From Golubevia sp. BC0850 (taxonomy: Eukaryota > Basidiomycota > Exobasidiomycetes > Golubeviales > Golubeviaceae), in NCBI GenBank assembly GCA_012976225.1, contig JAAVVG010000002.1, positions 1,116,001-1,180,000 of the forward strand: DNA of 64,000 nucleotides. The letters are read 5' to 3'. The position numbers and the translations under genes were made by a program. Positions 47,006 to 62,255 of this stretch are shown here, one piece after another; within the stretch, counting starts at the first letter, position 1; each line of letters begins with the position of its first letter. Below the pieces are notes generated by a model. It did no database searches. It was not told the origin of the DNA and worked only from the letters and a program-made list of their open reading frames with translations.

Positions 47006-48384
47006 GTTTGCGATCATTTCTTTGGCCTTGGGGGTCCATTTGGGGTCACTTTTCGACCTTCCCAATCCCCTTCGAAAAAAAATTCCCACCGCTAAACACT
47101 CCTTTCGACCCTGTTTCCTATTCTTTTACTCCTCTTACACCCCTTAGCACGGTCTAGAGGTGCCTAGGCCCCTGGTCGAACGACTAGCCAGGTGTGTGGG
47201 AGACTGCTAGAATGGGGTTCCCCTCTCTTTTTACCCTAGCTCTCCCTTCCATCGTTCTAATTGACTCTATGAAGGACACTCGTCCAATTTCAAAAGCTCC
47301 CTGGACAAAGTGGGCCTCCAAAGAAGAAGGAGAGGGAGGTCCTTGACACAAGAACCCCCCCCCCCTCCCGTTCTGTATAGCACTATGCACAAAGGCCTTT
47401 CTTGTAACCGATCTCTTTCAACCTTCCTCAAAGACAGACAAGACTTTCAAGTACCTAATCTCTGAATCCTGTGCGCCCAGCTCCTCAACCACAAACCCCA
47501 AGATGCTGGTTGTGACTTTTTTGGGCTGAGGTGTCTACATACCATCAGAAAGAAAGGGGATACAACTTTCCAATATGATCAAGCTCATCTATTTCGAGTA
47601 GAAGTAGTGCTCCAGAACGATAGGGTGAGCTCTAAAAAGCAAAGGTGAGATGCCACACCTGGTCTTTTGTCCCTCTACTTTCACCATTTATTCAACCTCA
47701 GATTTCAGCCTAAGATGTGCGATCTTTTTGCCATACACATACCTCCAATTGAGAGAACTTGTGAGAGGACAGCTGAAGGAGCACCCACTAGAAGGAAGCC
47801 TAAGAGACCAAAAGGAGAAAGTTTCGCTGAACTGGCAGCTGGCAGCTTCCCTTCTGTGAGATGTTGTTCAGTGAGTTTTTGCATTCAAATCTTTGTTCTC
47901 TGTCTGGATTTCGAGCTCACCAAGGGTAACTTTGCCCTCCGCTACCTTCCTAGACTTTTTTCTTTCCTGCTCTTCACCTCACTCAATTTCTCCCTTTTTG
48001 ATCTTCCAAAACCCCATGGCAGACATAAGAATTTCATGATTAATGGGCTTTTATTTGATCTGGTGAAATTCTTGCAGGATGATGAGGAGCTCTGGCTTTT
48101 TTCTACTTTAAGAATCAGGGGTTGCGCGGTTGTAACCAAGAGCTTCTTTTTCCGCTCTACTCCTCCCTTTGACTTCCCCGACTCTTTGTTTCAGCCTCGA
48201 ATTTTCGGTGTAGTTGAAATCAGATACGTCATGAAGTATGATATCTTCCCCGCGAGGTCTCCGTCTCAGTCGTGTGAGATTCCTGCTCTTTCAGCCCAAA
48301 AGGCTTGAACATTTCTGTCTATTCTCTCCCATTTATAAACAACACTCTCCAATTTCTCTCTTATTCAACCTACCAACTTCAACA
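47006..48384. other. Region without a convincing gene; 213-codon open frame inside
   Basis: An open frame at 47667-48308 on the + strand is the only long one. An internal ATG at 47715 starts 'MCDLFAIHIPPIERTCERTAEG', followed by 'KPKRPKGESFAELAAGSF'. The later part is Phe/Leu-rich and unconvincing. It might be a small gene with an unfound intron; I recognise no family. The C-rich stretch near 47357-47370 and the sequence around 47150-47230 show no recognisable RNA fold. Confidence 0.3.
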
Positions 48385-48810
48385 ATGAGCAACCACTTCA
48401 ACTTAAGCTGCACTCCAGAGATCCTAGCCACCAGCTGGCAGCAACCCTGGAACTGCACCTACACAACTTGTGAAGAATTAGCAAGAACCTGTGGTCCAAC
48501 CAGTGAAAATGCGACTATCGTTGGAAAAGACGCAGAGAAAGGCTCTGGGGAGATTTTGGGAGATGTTTTCTGCTTCTATTCTGAATCAAATGAAAGGGCA
48601 AATGAGTGCGCAGATAAGTTTGTAGGAAATGAAACTGGGCTTCCTTCTGCCGCAGGCTCCAATTTCACTTCTTCAAAATCAAATTCAGAAGGAAATGCTC
48701 AGGAGGAGGAGAAAGATTCAACGGATGGGAGCAAGAGGGAAACGGTCAACTGTTTGATTTTGAGCTTCGTCGGTTTAGTGCTGGGTGTTCAGATCGTCAA
48801 TCTCGTTTAG
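48385..48810 (+). CDS. Small Cys-rich protein with a hydrophobic C-terminal tail
   Basis: A single-exon ORF of 141 residues starting 'MSNHFNLSCTPEILATSWQQ'. Six Cys lie in the first ~85 residues ('WNCTYTTCEELARTCGP', 'DVFCFY', 'ANECADKF'), with several NxS/T sites, then a Ser/Glu-rich linker and a C-terminal hydrophobic segment ('NCLILSFVGLVLGVQIVNLV'). The upstream leader is CT-rich. The tail suggests GPI- or tail-anchoring. The Cys and glycosylation sites suggest an extracellular domain, but no classical N-terminal signal is seen in this start. An alternative upstream start at 48238 adds Arg/Phe-rich text without a good signal. Family unknown. Confidence 0.6.
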   Translation: MSNHFNLSCTPEILATSWQQPWNCTYTTCEELARTCGPTSENATIVGKDAEKGSGEILGDVFCFYSESNERANECADKFVGNETGLPSAAGSNFTSSKSNSEGNAQEEEKDSTDGSKRETVNCLILSFVGLVLGVQIVNLV

Positions 48811-50183
48811 AGATGCTAATGAACTATTAGTCGCTGTAACAAATCTATGGAACTCCGAGGTGAGTAGCAAAAACTTGGGACTTCCGGCCTGTGGAACGCT
48901 GCGATTTGTGAATCGAGTGCTCAGTACTTAAAAAATCGAAATTGATGTTGATTGTTGACCCCTTCCTTCCTTTCTTCGAATAGCGGTCAGATTGAATTTC
49001 ATCAGATTTGTCATGAGGATGAGTGATCTCTAGTCTAAACATACACCTGCGATGCGAACTCCTTCTCTGTACTCGAACTCCCCTTTGTACATCTCATCTC
49101 TCATTTGCTCTGGCTCTCTCTCTCCTCCGCTTCAACTGTTTTTCCCGTGCCTTGTAAATTCAAATGCAGTCGATTCTACCGCTTTGAGGAAGGAAGTTCA
49201 GTTTTTCTCTGTCGTCTCTCCTCTTTTGGGGTCAAGTTTTCTTGTGAGTGGCGTGGATTTGGAAGGAGGCGTAGGATGGAAGTCTCGATTGCTCAAATTG
49301 AGAATCGAACACTGAAGAATAACATTTATGCATTCATGCCTTTTAAAGATCTGATGAGCAGTGGCATTGAATTCAAGGTTTTCTAGTTTTTGTTACAGAG
49401 AAAGCTCGGCGTGAGAAGTGCTTGGAAAATGTATGAGGACCAGAGGGAATGCGAGAATTGAGAATGGAACAAAGAAATTGCAGTGGAACCTTGAGGGCGA
49501 AAGGAGAAGAATGAGAAGGTATAGAGAGGTTCTGGAGGAGGAAGAGAATTGAAGTGTCGGGCTGAAAAGTAGAGAAGACGGAGAGGAGTGGGGGAAATGG
49601 AGAGATATGGAGGTAAAAATTGTCAGACCAAGACGAACAAGGATGTCAAGGGAGCCAATCGAACTGTGGTAAAGGTCTACCCTGGTACAAGAGAATTCCG
49701 AGATCTTCCTCAGCCTTTCTCGAATGTGCCTCTTTCGATTCTTCTTATTAGATAACGGAGAGCTTTAGTAAAGGGTCCGCCAATCGAAAGAGCTGTTCTC
49801 TAGTCCTGCTGTCGAAACGGAGCAGAGAGAGTAGAGGAAGAAGAGACATCTCTCCCGTGTGATCTCTGACTGCTATCTCCCCGTAAGATCGGGATACTTC
49901 GACAATATCGATGAAGTTTTACACCTCTTTAGAATAGTAGCTGCCCAGGGCTGGTAAAGAACAGTGTCTACTTGGGAAGAACAGTCATTGTCCTTCCTTC
50001 CTTCCTTCCCAGCTCTCTTTGCTACTCTCCCCTTAGGTTTCTCATAGAATGGCCTTTTTTTGACCTAAACCGTTTTTCGTCAGGCTCTCTTGGACGATCT
50101 ACCTTCACGGAGGAAACTCGACTGTTCTACAAAATCATACTCATCTTCTAAGCAGCAAATTAAACTCACCTATCTATTCCCCC
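48811..50183. other. 1.4-kb region without a recognised gene
   Basis: Open frames here (for example 49052-49315 and 49105-49386) are short and featureless. A purine-rich stretch at 49400-49620 and CT-rich sequence at 49990-50020 are composition only. No RNA gene recognised. Confidence 0.45.
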
Positions 50184-50594
50184 TCACTTCTCCTTCCGCC
50201 TGACGGGAGCCTCAATTTCTATCCATCCACCTTTCTTGCCCAACTGTAACCTCTGACCTATGAGAGCATTCTCCCTTTCATTCTTTTCCTTCAGTCCATC
50301 TTCTTCCTGCTCAGCGCTGAGGTTCTTATTGTAATAACCCTCCTTCTTAGCAGGACATGGTAAAAGAGTAGAAGCAGATAAACCGACAGTTATGAAAGAG
50401 AACAAGAAAGTTGCAAGGAAGAAAGAAGAAGTTGCTAACTTTCTTGCTCGGATAGTTGAGATGCTTCGACTGGAAGTTGGGCTGGAGGCTGATGAGGAAG
50501 GTTTGAGTGAAGGTCTCCGCGTTGAGAAGGTTGTCAGAGTTTGTGGAATTGAAGTAGTTTTAGTTCTAGTCGAAGCGATAAATCGAAGTTTCAT
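50184..50594 (-). CDS. Small single-pass, probably mitochondrial, protein
   Basis: A single-exon ORF of 136 residues. The N-terminus ('MKLRFIASTRTKTTSIPQTL' then 'FSTRRPSLKPS') is rich in Arg, Ser and Thr with no acidic residues, a good mitochondrial presequence. One hydrophobic segment ('SSFFLATFLFSFITVGLSAS', about residues 56-75) is followed by 'TLLPCPAKKEGYYN' and a charged tail. It shares a 97-bp promoter region with TIM10, which fits a mitochondrial role. I suspect an inner-membrane assembly-factor-type protein but cannot name it. Confidence 0.65.
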   Translation of the reverse strand: MKLRFIASTRTKTTSIPQTLTTFSTRRPSLKPSSSASSPTSSRSISTIRARKLATSSFFLATFLFSFITVGLSASTLLPCPAKKEGYYNKNLSAEQEEDGLKEKNERENALIGQRLQLGKKGGWIEIEAPVRRKEK

Positions 50595-50691
50595 TTTTGG
50601 TAGAGATGTGGTTGAAAGGTGGAAGTTGGATTGCTAACAAAGTGTTGTCCTTCTACCAACCACCACACCTCAACAAAAACTATCTTCAAAA
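50595..50691. promoter_or_regulatory. 97-bp shared promoter, mitochondrial protein / TIM10
   Basis: The two start codons are only 97 bp apart, so the genes must be driven from one compact bidirectional promoter. Confidence 0.6.
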
Positions 50692-51752
50692 ATGTCAATG
50701 TTCGGATTTGGAGGTTCAAGTAATCAAGCTTCTTCCTCAATGGGAGCAGGAGGAGCTAGCACTGCTCAGTTAGAAGCTGCCACCGCAGAGGTTAGTCTTC
50801 TGCCAAACAAATCTTTTTCCTTTCAAGTCTTCAAAGGATCTTCTATCCCTATTCTAACCATAATACTTCATCAAACTCTCTTTTGTTGACTTCTTTTACA
50901 CCTATTCAATCCTTTCGTCCCTTCAACAGCTCGACATGATCACCGACGTTTTCAACCGATTGGTCAATTCTTGCCATCAGAAATGTATCAACACTAGGTA
51001 TTTGGAAGCTGATTTGAACAAGGGGGAAAGTGTCTGCATCGATCGGTGAGTATCACGAGATAGAATTTTGATTGCTATGGAGTCGCAGCTGAGAGATTAG
51101 GTGCTGAGCTTTGGAGGATTTGAGGAAGGAAGAGTGGTGGAGGGTAGCCGCTCTTCGTCAGGCAACATAGACTCGCAAGCTAGTCCATGCAAAGCTTTAT
51201 CAGAAAGATAACTCATCAGTGGAGTACCTTGTACTTTCGAGGTGAGCTTCCAGCTGCTTGAACAGAGACTTGTTTCCTCGACTTGTGGCTCTTTCTTTCA
51301 CAAGTAGCTTGGATAACCTTCGAGAGCAATCAAATACTAGCATTCAGATGGAGAACAGAACCTGTATCTCAAGATTTTCCGATCTTATCACATAGTTTGG
51401 CCTAGCCAGAAGCCAAAGAAGTTCGAAAGCCTTCGAATTCGAAACAGCAGAGCTGCTCTATCTCTCCTTCATTCTCTCTATTTTCCTGGAGTTGACTCCG
51501 ATCAGGTTCTCCCATATTCTCTAGCTTCTTCTAGGATGTTTTCTTAAGATCTGTCGTCTAATCACTGACCTCAACATCTTTCCACTTTTCTTTTCCTACC
51601 TTTTCTTCCCCTTCTCCTCTCCTCCTCGCTGACCCTTCCCTCACAGCTGCGTCTCCAAGTTCTTCGCAGTAAACGCCAAGGTCGGTGAACGTATGCAGGC
51701 GATGGGAGGAGGAGCTGGTGGACAGGCACCTTCCGGTGGAATGTTTGGTTAA
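50692..51752 (+). CDS. TIM10: Mitochondrial intermembrane-space chaperone Tim10
   Basis: A small Tim that, with Tim9, escorts hydrophobic precursors to the TIM22 complex. Three exons (50692-50790, 50930-51045, 51647-51752) join in phase to 106 residues. The twin CX3C signature is present: '[20 protein letters not shown]' and '[20 protein letters not shown]'. The second CX3C motif is split by intron 2. Gly/Ser/Ala-rich ends flank the helices, and the C-terminus '[11 protein letters not shown]' is family-like. Intron 2 is 601 nt, unusually long for a 321-nt coding sequence. Confidence 0.93.
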
Positions 51753-52373
51753 GGTTCAACTGAAAGAAATCAAATTGTATTCTAATACTGGCCTTGTTTT
51801 AGGTGGCAGAACTGAAGAGAGTCTACTCCAGATCTTTAATTCAGGGAGTGGGATTTTTAGAAAGAGTTTGAGGACTAGCTTCTAGATTCGAGGCTTGTAG
51901 AGAGAGAGTGTGTGAGCCTCGAAGGAGTATCCTCTTCTTTACTCGTACTGCACTAACCTCGTCTTTTGAGTGTACTTATCGGTAAGCTTATTCACCCCAC
52001 GCAGGTCTTTCAGATAAGAGAATGTATGAACCTAGCTTTGAGAGATTGGCGCCTGAGGCCTCTCGACGAATGATGGAATCATTCCAGCGTGACAACAGGA
52101 GTGAGACGATGGAGGTCCTGAGCTCCGGAAAACAGATCATCTTTCGGTGAGACGACTTCTCCTGACTTTCTTCTGCGAGAGACCTTTGGGTGCTGGGGCA
52201 TTGATTTCTCCGATTGAAGCCGTCTCCCAGAGACTTGAAGAGCTCTCAAAGTGTTCACATTCAGATCGACAGAAAAGAATTCGAAAGGTCATCAATTCTA
52301 CGGATCAAGGGAGGTGTTCAATTTACAAAAAGAGAGAAACAAGATTTGGAAGGGGACAGACAACCCTTGTCCC
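51753..52373. other. Convergent 3' region, TIM10 / secreted protein
   Basis: About 620 bp. A splice-site-like 'CACGCAGGTC' occurs near 52000 and an open stretch spans 52147-52370, but nothing resembles a known protein. No RNA gene recognised. Confidence 0.45.
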
Positions 52374-53273
52374 TTAGCGTACCAAATTGTAGTAGAAGTA
52401 GTCGTATTCACCGCTTCCAGGGGTACCGGCATTCAAGTTCAAAGCTTGATTGTCGTCTTCGCCAAGGGTAAGGAACGTTGGGTGTTGAACTTGGTTGTCA
52501 CCGAATCTTGTTCCCTGGAAAGACATCTCGTTGCTTCAGCGATAGGAAAGAATTGAAAGGTCAGCAGCATATTCTAATCGACATTCACCACCTCCTTTCT
52601 ACTTACTGTCTTCCGTTGTAATCGAAGAACTGCTGCTGTTGATCTGAGTTATCTTCGAAAGAACACTCCGAAAACACCAAAACTTGGTTTGCAGTGTCGA
52701 CTGATCCAGATTCTGTGAAAATGGGAGGGAGGATCAGCGATCAGGTCTCTTCCTTTAACCTTGCGCTTCTCCGCCATTTAACTCACGAGTTTGAAGGCAC
52801 TTAGATGAATCTCCATGAGGTCTGATGTGACCAGTTGTTCCAAAAGAGGTTGGTCTAGTCATCATATAATCCGAGCGACAGCTGTAATAGTCAAAAGTGG
52901 TAGCGTCTTCCTTGGTGAAGACTTAAGGGACAAGAGGTGGAAAAAAGGGGGCGGGGGTTTGAAAGGCAGAGTTCAGTCGTCTGTTCAGGAAAGGATTTAT
53001 TCATACATTGAGTATTCAGCGAATCATCTTGTTCAGAGAATAGTACTCACCTGAGCCGTCCGCCTTGGTGCTGATCAACACTAAAGCTTGGTTTCCTTTG
53101 CTGTCAGTGGTCATGACTGCATCGTCAGTGCCGAAGAACTTATCAGCATAGTTGATGGTTCCAGTATATCTTGGTTCAGACTCGCAAACGGTTTCTCCCC
53201 GTCTCTGAATGGGAGAGGCAGAGACACAGGCGAGAGCTGAGAGAGCCAAGGTGAGAGAGGTGAAGGACTTCAT
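52374..53273 (-). CDS. Secreted protein, possible ricin-B/beta-trefoil-like fold
   Basis: Four exons (53273-53051, 52921-52787, 52712-52607, 52533-52374) join in phase to 207 residues. The N-terminus is a signal peptide ('SLTLALSALACVSASP') followed by a dibasic 'QRR' that could be a Kex2 site. The mature protein has Cys at 'ETVCESEP', 'YYSCRSDY', 'SSKCLQT' and 'VFSECSF'. The sections 'NQALVLISTKADGSG', 'KCLQTQSGSVDTANQVLVF', 'SDQQQQFFDY' and 'DDNQALNLNAGTPGSGEYD' repeat a pattern like ricin-B lectin units (CL...Q...QxF). That fold is an inference from pattern only. An extracellular carbohydrate-binding or effector-like role is possible. Confidence 0.75.
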
Positions 53274-54480
53274 TGCTTTTGAGGTTCTGGAAGATGTTGC
53301 TTGGGATTTGAGATTTGAAAACAGGTAAGTGAAAAGAAGAGAAGAAAGATTGGATGCAGAATTGAGATTCGACTCTAGGAGGTCTCTTTTATATGTACCT
53401 TTCCTCCCCCTCCACTCGGCGAAGGATGTACTGCAGAGGATCTTCGTTAGCTATAGAGCTTCTCTGTGGAGATCCTTGACTGAATACATAGCTTCCTTCC
53501 TTTCGGAGTGACCTGGTCCTTGGTCTCAGTGGCGCCGTGGCGCAGAAGCTCTAAAGATAACATCGAAGAGTGACGGACTTCCAACTCCAAAGATTCATTA
53601 GTCGGCGGAGGTGAGTGGATCGTAGGTAAATGGGATCTCCGGTTCAACGTTCAACATTCAACTTTGACGGAGCTCCGAGTGATCTCAGACTATGTCGTAC
53701 AGAAATTTTGGTTGCTTAGTCTTCGGAAGAGGAGATGAAAGACGGAGCAGGAAGAAGAGGGAGACTCGAGACTCATCTCCGTGCAAAACCGATAGCTTTT
53801 CTACCCAAGTGTCGCTCTGAATCGTCTTGTTTCCTCGAAGTGCCTGCAATTTGCAGTATTTCTCTACAAGACCTAGTACTCAACACTTTCGAATCCCATG
53901 CCCTCATGCCTTGAAACGGAGGCATCGGGATCACTTGGGAACATGAAACACCCCTTGTTTCGTTTCGAATGCGACAGTCAAAGAATGAAGAAGACAAAAG
54001 AAAGACAGCGTTGTGTTACTGCCATGTGCATTTTATATTTACGCAAGAAGGAAACAACAATAAGAAAGGAGGAGGAGAAGAAAACAAGAGGAGAAATAAG
54101 GTAGGTTAAAGGGCATGAAGTGCTTGCAGGTAGCTAAGCTTTTTTTTGAGGATTGCCAGTAGGGAAAAGAGAATGGAAACAGTAATTGAATTGAAGTATA
54201 CAATTTGAGGATTAGAAAATCGAATTTAGGGTTCGGAAGATTGAACGACAGAAAGATTGAGGAGAGAGAGAGAGAAAGAGAGAAGTGGGTTGGAAGATTG
54301 CAAAATCGAGAATGGAAGAGAGTAAAAGCATTGCGAATTGCGTTAGTTGCGAATTGCGTTAGAAAATGAAACTTGAATTTCCTAAATTTTGTGATCAATG
54401 GGAAAGACTGAAAAGAGTTGAGTCGCGAAACCTAGCCGGGATGATTAACTCTTGAACCTTGCTTTTTTGAAATCCCTTCT
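53274..54480. other. 1.2-kb intergenic region, no gene recognised
   Basis: Upstream of the secreted-protein gene and downstream of RPF2. It has an AT-rich zone (54000-54420) with a GA-rich run near 54260-54285 and a direct repeat 'GCGAATTGCGTTAG' (54333-54362 area). No coding or RNA gene recognised. Confidence 0.45.
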
Positions 54481-56018
54481 TTACTTCCTTAATTTCTTCG
54501 CCGCACCTCCATTAGTTTTAACCTTCTTCTTAGGTTTCTGTTCTTCTTCTTCTTTTTCGACCTCAAGGTCCTCTTGGTCCTCAACCTCTCCATCTAAACT
54601 TTCTCCCTCTCCACCTTCCAATTCCTCATTATCATCATCATCGCCCTCAAACTCCAGTTCCTCACTATCACCATCACCTTCAAAGTCACCTTCATCTTCA
54701 CTTCCCTCCACTCCCTCATCATCATCATCATCACTAACTTCCCCACCTTTCAACCCTTTCATCTTCCTATTCTGAATACTTTTAAGATCCTGTTTACCCA
54801 AATGAATTCTCCCAACCATGTCACCCATTTCATCTGTATCAACATTCTTTCTCTTTCCTTTCCCTTGAGTAAGTTTCTCCTCTTTCGTTTTAGGTCTTTT
54901 CATAGCTTGGCTTAAAAGATCGATTGGAGCAGGTTTTCTCCTTCTAAGAATGAAATCAAAACTAGGACCACATTCAACCAATTCAACTCTAGGAGTTTTA
55001 TTCCCACTAGCTAATAATTGAATCGTATAAACTCTGAAATAAATCAATTGACCATTTCCAGAAAGATCTATTCCAGTTGAAGTAGTTCCCTCATCGATTT
55101 TAGAGGCTTCCGAATATAAGGCTGCCAAATCTGAAGGTAGAGTTGAAGAAGTCGAAGATGATTCTGTGAGAGGTGCAGCTGTTACTGAAATGACATGTTG
55201 TAAACCATTCAAGGCGATTTGACCTTCTCCTGCAATGGTTGAGGGAGCTGTGGGAAGTTCTTCTCCGTGATAGAAATCTAGAAGAATTGATTTTAAATGT
55301 TGATGGGGAGTTGAAGGTAGAGTTGGATCTAAGAGAGTTGTATCGGTTTGGAATTGTGGTCCTGAGAAATGGAAGAGAGGTCGAAGTCCTAGACCTGGTT
55401 TTGGGCCCTGGGAAGCGGGAGAGGAAGGGGGGGGGGGAGAAAGAGATGAAGGTTAGATCTTTCCGTCCGCTCTTTCTCTTTCTGAAGCAGGAGATGGATT
55501 TGGAGCAATAGTGCTAGAAGGGTATGAAAGAGAACGGTGACACTCTCCATGCGACTGTATGCTACCCTTCTACTTTCTTCCTATCCCATCCAAAGCACAT
55601 CTCTCTCCCCTCTGTCTTCCAAACTCACCTTAAAGTCAGTCATAGGAATTGCATTCTCAATACCCATTTCAATCAAATCCAAAAGTTTCCCATCAAACAA
55701 CCTACACCAAATCAAATTGTCCTTTCTTTTCTTTTTATCATCTCCCACCAAAAACAGACTTGCGTCATTCTTTCCACTCCAGAATTCTAAAGATTGTTGT
55801 CCTTGAGGTTCAAAAGGGTTCACATCATTCTTTTTTGAAAAGGAAATCGCGTCTGGTTTCTTCAAGGCTGATAATTGAGTTAAGGCAGTTTGAACTTTTT
55901 GAGAAATCTTGTTACCTCGAACAAAGATCGCTTTTTTCACGTTTTCGGATTCTTTCGCTTCTCGTTTGTCTAAAGCTCTTTTGGATCGAGCATTCTTGGG
56001 TTTGGTCACTCGAAGCAT
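54481..56018 (-). CDS. RPF2: Ribosome-biogenesis factor Rpf2 (Brix domain)
   Basis: With Rrs1, brings the 5S RNP into 60S pre-ribosomes in the nucleolus. Two exons (56018-55629, 55407-54481) join in phase to 438 residues. The Brix domain is clear: 'MLRVTKPKNARSKRALDKRE', 'FVRGNKISQKVQTALTQLSALKKPD', 'DNLIWCRLFDGKLLDLIEMG', 'LLDFYHGEELPTAPST', 'GLQHVISVTA', 'LIYFRVYTIQLLASGNKTPR' and 'VELVECGPSFDFILRRRK'. The C-terminus is a long acidic stretch ending in a Lys-rich end, longer than in yeast (344 residues there, from memory). It is head-to-head with PWP1. Confidence 0.95.
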
Positions 56019-56164
56019 GGAGAGAAGAGGAAGGGAAGGAGGGGAGGGGAGGGGAGGGAAGAGAAGAGAAGAGAGAGTGACAAAAAAGTTGCAGAGCCGC
56101 CCTCCAAAACTTCTTCCGAACTAACAAGACCATCTGTGATTCGACATTGCTCTAAGTTGCTGAG
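56019..56164. promoter_or_regulatory. 146-bp bidirectional promoter, RPF2 / PWP1
   Basis: Two ribosome-biogenesis genes diverge from 146 bp. It contains a tandem GGGGA run (56036-56056) followed by GAGAA repeats, a strong polypurine/polypyrimidine tract suited to nucleosome exclusion. Confidence 0.65.
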
Positions 56165-58442
56165 ATGATCTCATCAACATGCTGGATTCCACGAGGTAAA
56201 TCCTTACAACATCCAAAGAAGTACGATTTAGATGAAGATGAGCTTAAAAGAGTTTCAACTTTAGCCAATTTACATTTCGATGATGCCAAAGCTCAATTAG
56301 AACATGCTCAAAAAATGGCTCAAGACATGAAATCTGGAAATGACAATTGGGAAGATGAAGAAGAAGATGAAGACGATAATGAAGAGGAAGAGGAAGAAGA
56401 AGAAGCAGTTCAAGGAGAAGAGTCGATGGAAACAGATCAGGTAGATGGCAAAAAAGCAACTCTGCCAAAGAAGAAAGATCCAAACGATCTATCAGAATAC
56501 AATCTGGATGATTATGATAATGAAACTTCAACTGGAACTCAGATGGGTGCTTTCTCAAATATTAAAGGTTTACAGTTCTATAGGAATAATGAGGAGGATC
56601 CTTATATCACTATGAAGGAGGTGAGTTACCTTGCAATAAAGAACAGAGCTAGTATTGACGGCAGAAGAGCATGGAGAGTGATTCAAAGGAATTAGGAGAT
56701 CCAATTCTAGTCACGGAATCTTGGGAAAGCAAGGAGAACCAAGTCGAGAAGCTCTTTCTTCTCTACCCACCCTACTATCTCTAACCTTCCCTCCTTCCCT
56801 CCCCACCAGAACGAAGAAGAAGACACCGAAGAACGTGAAGAATTAGAAATCCTACCCACAGACAATTTATTAGCGATCGGAAAAACCGAAGATGAAGTTT
56901 CTCAACTAGAAGCATATCTCTACACTTCAGCTTCATCTTCAACTTCAACAGAAAGAACTCTTTACGTTCATCATGATTTGATGTTACCTTCCTTTCCTTT
57001 ATGTTTGGAATGGTTGGATTATACTCCTGCCAGTTTTTCAGCTGATCAAAATGGAGGGGAAGGGAATGTGGTTAAAGATGGAGGTCAGGTTGGAAGTTTC
57101 ATGGCAGTTGGAACTATGGATCCGGAAATTGAAATTTGGGATATGAACACTGTTGAAGGATTGTTCCCTACTGGGATTTTGGGTAGGAAAGATTTGACTG
57201 AAGGATTGAATGCTATGAGTGGAACTGGGAAGAAGAGTGAGTCTCTAAAGAAGTTCGAGGTTTTGTGATCCATGCCTCACAGATTTGACTTCTTTCTTTA
57301 CTCACACCAATTTCCAAACTCAATTTTCAACTCCTTCATCTCTTGGTTTTCAGAGAAGAGAATCCCCAAAGCCAGAATCCCAAACCCAACTCATCACGTA
57401 GATGCAATTCTCTCACTTTCATGGAATCGTCAAGCACGTAATCTATTAGCATCTGCTTCTGCAGATTCGACTATAAAATTATGGGATCTTTCAAGACCTT
57501 CAAAAGGTGATTCTTCAAGTGCTTTACGATCTTTCAATTTACATTCTGATAAAGTTCAAAGCGTCGCTTGGAATACTAGCGGAAGTTCTAGAGGTTCTAG
57601 TCCTCAACCTTCTGTGTTATTGAGTGGAAGTTATGATAAGACTGTTAGAGTTTGGGATACTAGAAGTCCGGATCAGGGAGTTTTGGCTAAGGTTGGTGAG
57701 GATGTTGAGGAATTGAGGTGGAATCCTTGGAAGGAGAATAATTTTGTGGTGAGTTCTGAGAATCCTAAGAGAGTTAGAACCAAGCGAGAGGTTCAATTTG
57801 AGAAGCAAGAGAAGGGAATGGAATACTGATGTTCACTTACTTCTCGTTGTCTTTCAGGTCTCCTTGGAATCAGGTCTACTTCTATCTTACGATGCAAGAA
57901 TGTTACCTTCTTCAACAACTTCAACAACCGGACCAACACCAAATCTATTCACTCTTTCAGCTCACGATTCAGCCTGTACGTCTTTCGACATCTCACCTCA
58001 CATCCCAGGATGTATAGCAACAGCCTCAACAGATCGCACAGTCAAACTCTGGAACGTTTTAGATGGAGACATTTCAGGAATGGGAGTTTCTTCTTCTCCA
58101 ACTGCTTCTAATGGTAAAGAGATTTCATTAGTCACCTCAAGAGATTTAGATGCTGGAAAAATCTTTAGTTTGAGTTTCAGTCCTGATGATCCTTTGACGC
58201 TGGCTGCCGGAGGTAGTTCGGGAGTTCTTAGGATTTGGGACACACTGGGGAATTTGGGAGTTAGGAAAACTTTTGGTGATAGGTTGAAAGAATTTGGAAG
58301 GGGTGAATTGGAGAAAGAGAGAGGTGGGGATGAATTGATTGTACCGGAAGGAGAGGGTGAAAGTGATGATAGTGAGGATGAAGATGAAGGGGAGGGTGAG
58401 GGTGAGGGAGAAGAAGCTGAGGAGGTCATAATGCAGGAATAG
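56165..58442 (+). CDS. PWP1: WD-repeat ribosome-biogenesis protein Pwp1
   Basis: A nucleolar WD40 protein needed for 60S assembly and rDNA transcription. Four exons (56165-56620, 56810-57236, 57354-57748, 57858-58442) join in phase to 620 residues. The start '[20 protein letters not shown]' is the classical Pwp1 N-terminus. Then come an acidic run, '[19 protein letters not shown]', '[14 protein letters not shown]', '[20 protein letters not shown]', '[11 protein letters not shown]', '[13 protein letters not shown]', '[19 protein letters not shown]' and '[11 protein letters not shown]', giving the WD repeats. The C-terminus is very acidic. DBP2 follows on the same strand 268 bp later. Confidence 0.95.
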
Positions 58443-58710
58443 AGAGGTTTTCATAGATTTGTCTTTTGGTTTTCAGCTGCTTTATATCTTTAATTATTCA
58501 GTTCATTTTGTGCTTCATTTCATGAGAACAGCGTGGGTGGCAAAGGCCAGTTCTTCCTCGGCGTGATCGCCATCGGCCTTTCTCACTCTCGTTTTTTTTA
58601 CGAAATTTAAAATCTTTCAATACCACACCAAGTTTCCCAACTCTCGTTAAACGTCAACAACAACAGTAACTCTTTTCCCCTTTTCAAAAACTCTTCAAAA
58701 CTCAATTCAA

Positions 58711-62255
<3,545 letters not shown>

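Noticed and set aside
47667-48308. 213-codon open frame downstream of the tRNA
   Set aside because: Phe/Leu-rich, no recognisable domain or plausible start for the full frame. Kept only as a note, not as a gene.
53530-53650. GGCGCCGTGGCGCAG start resembling a tRNA 5' end
   Set aside because: No matching acceptor 3' strand, and no T-arm with a proper stem at the right distance.
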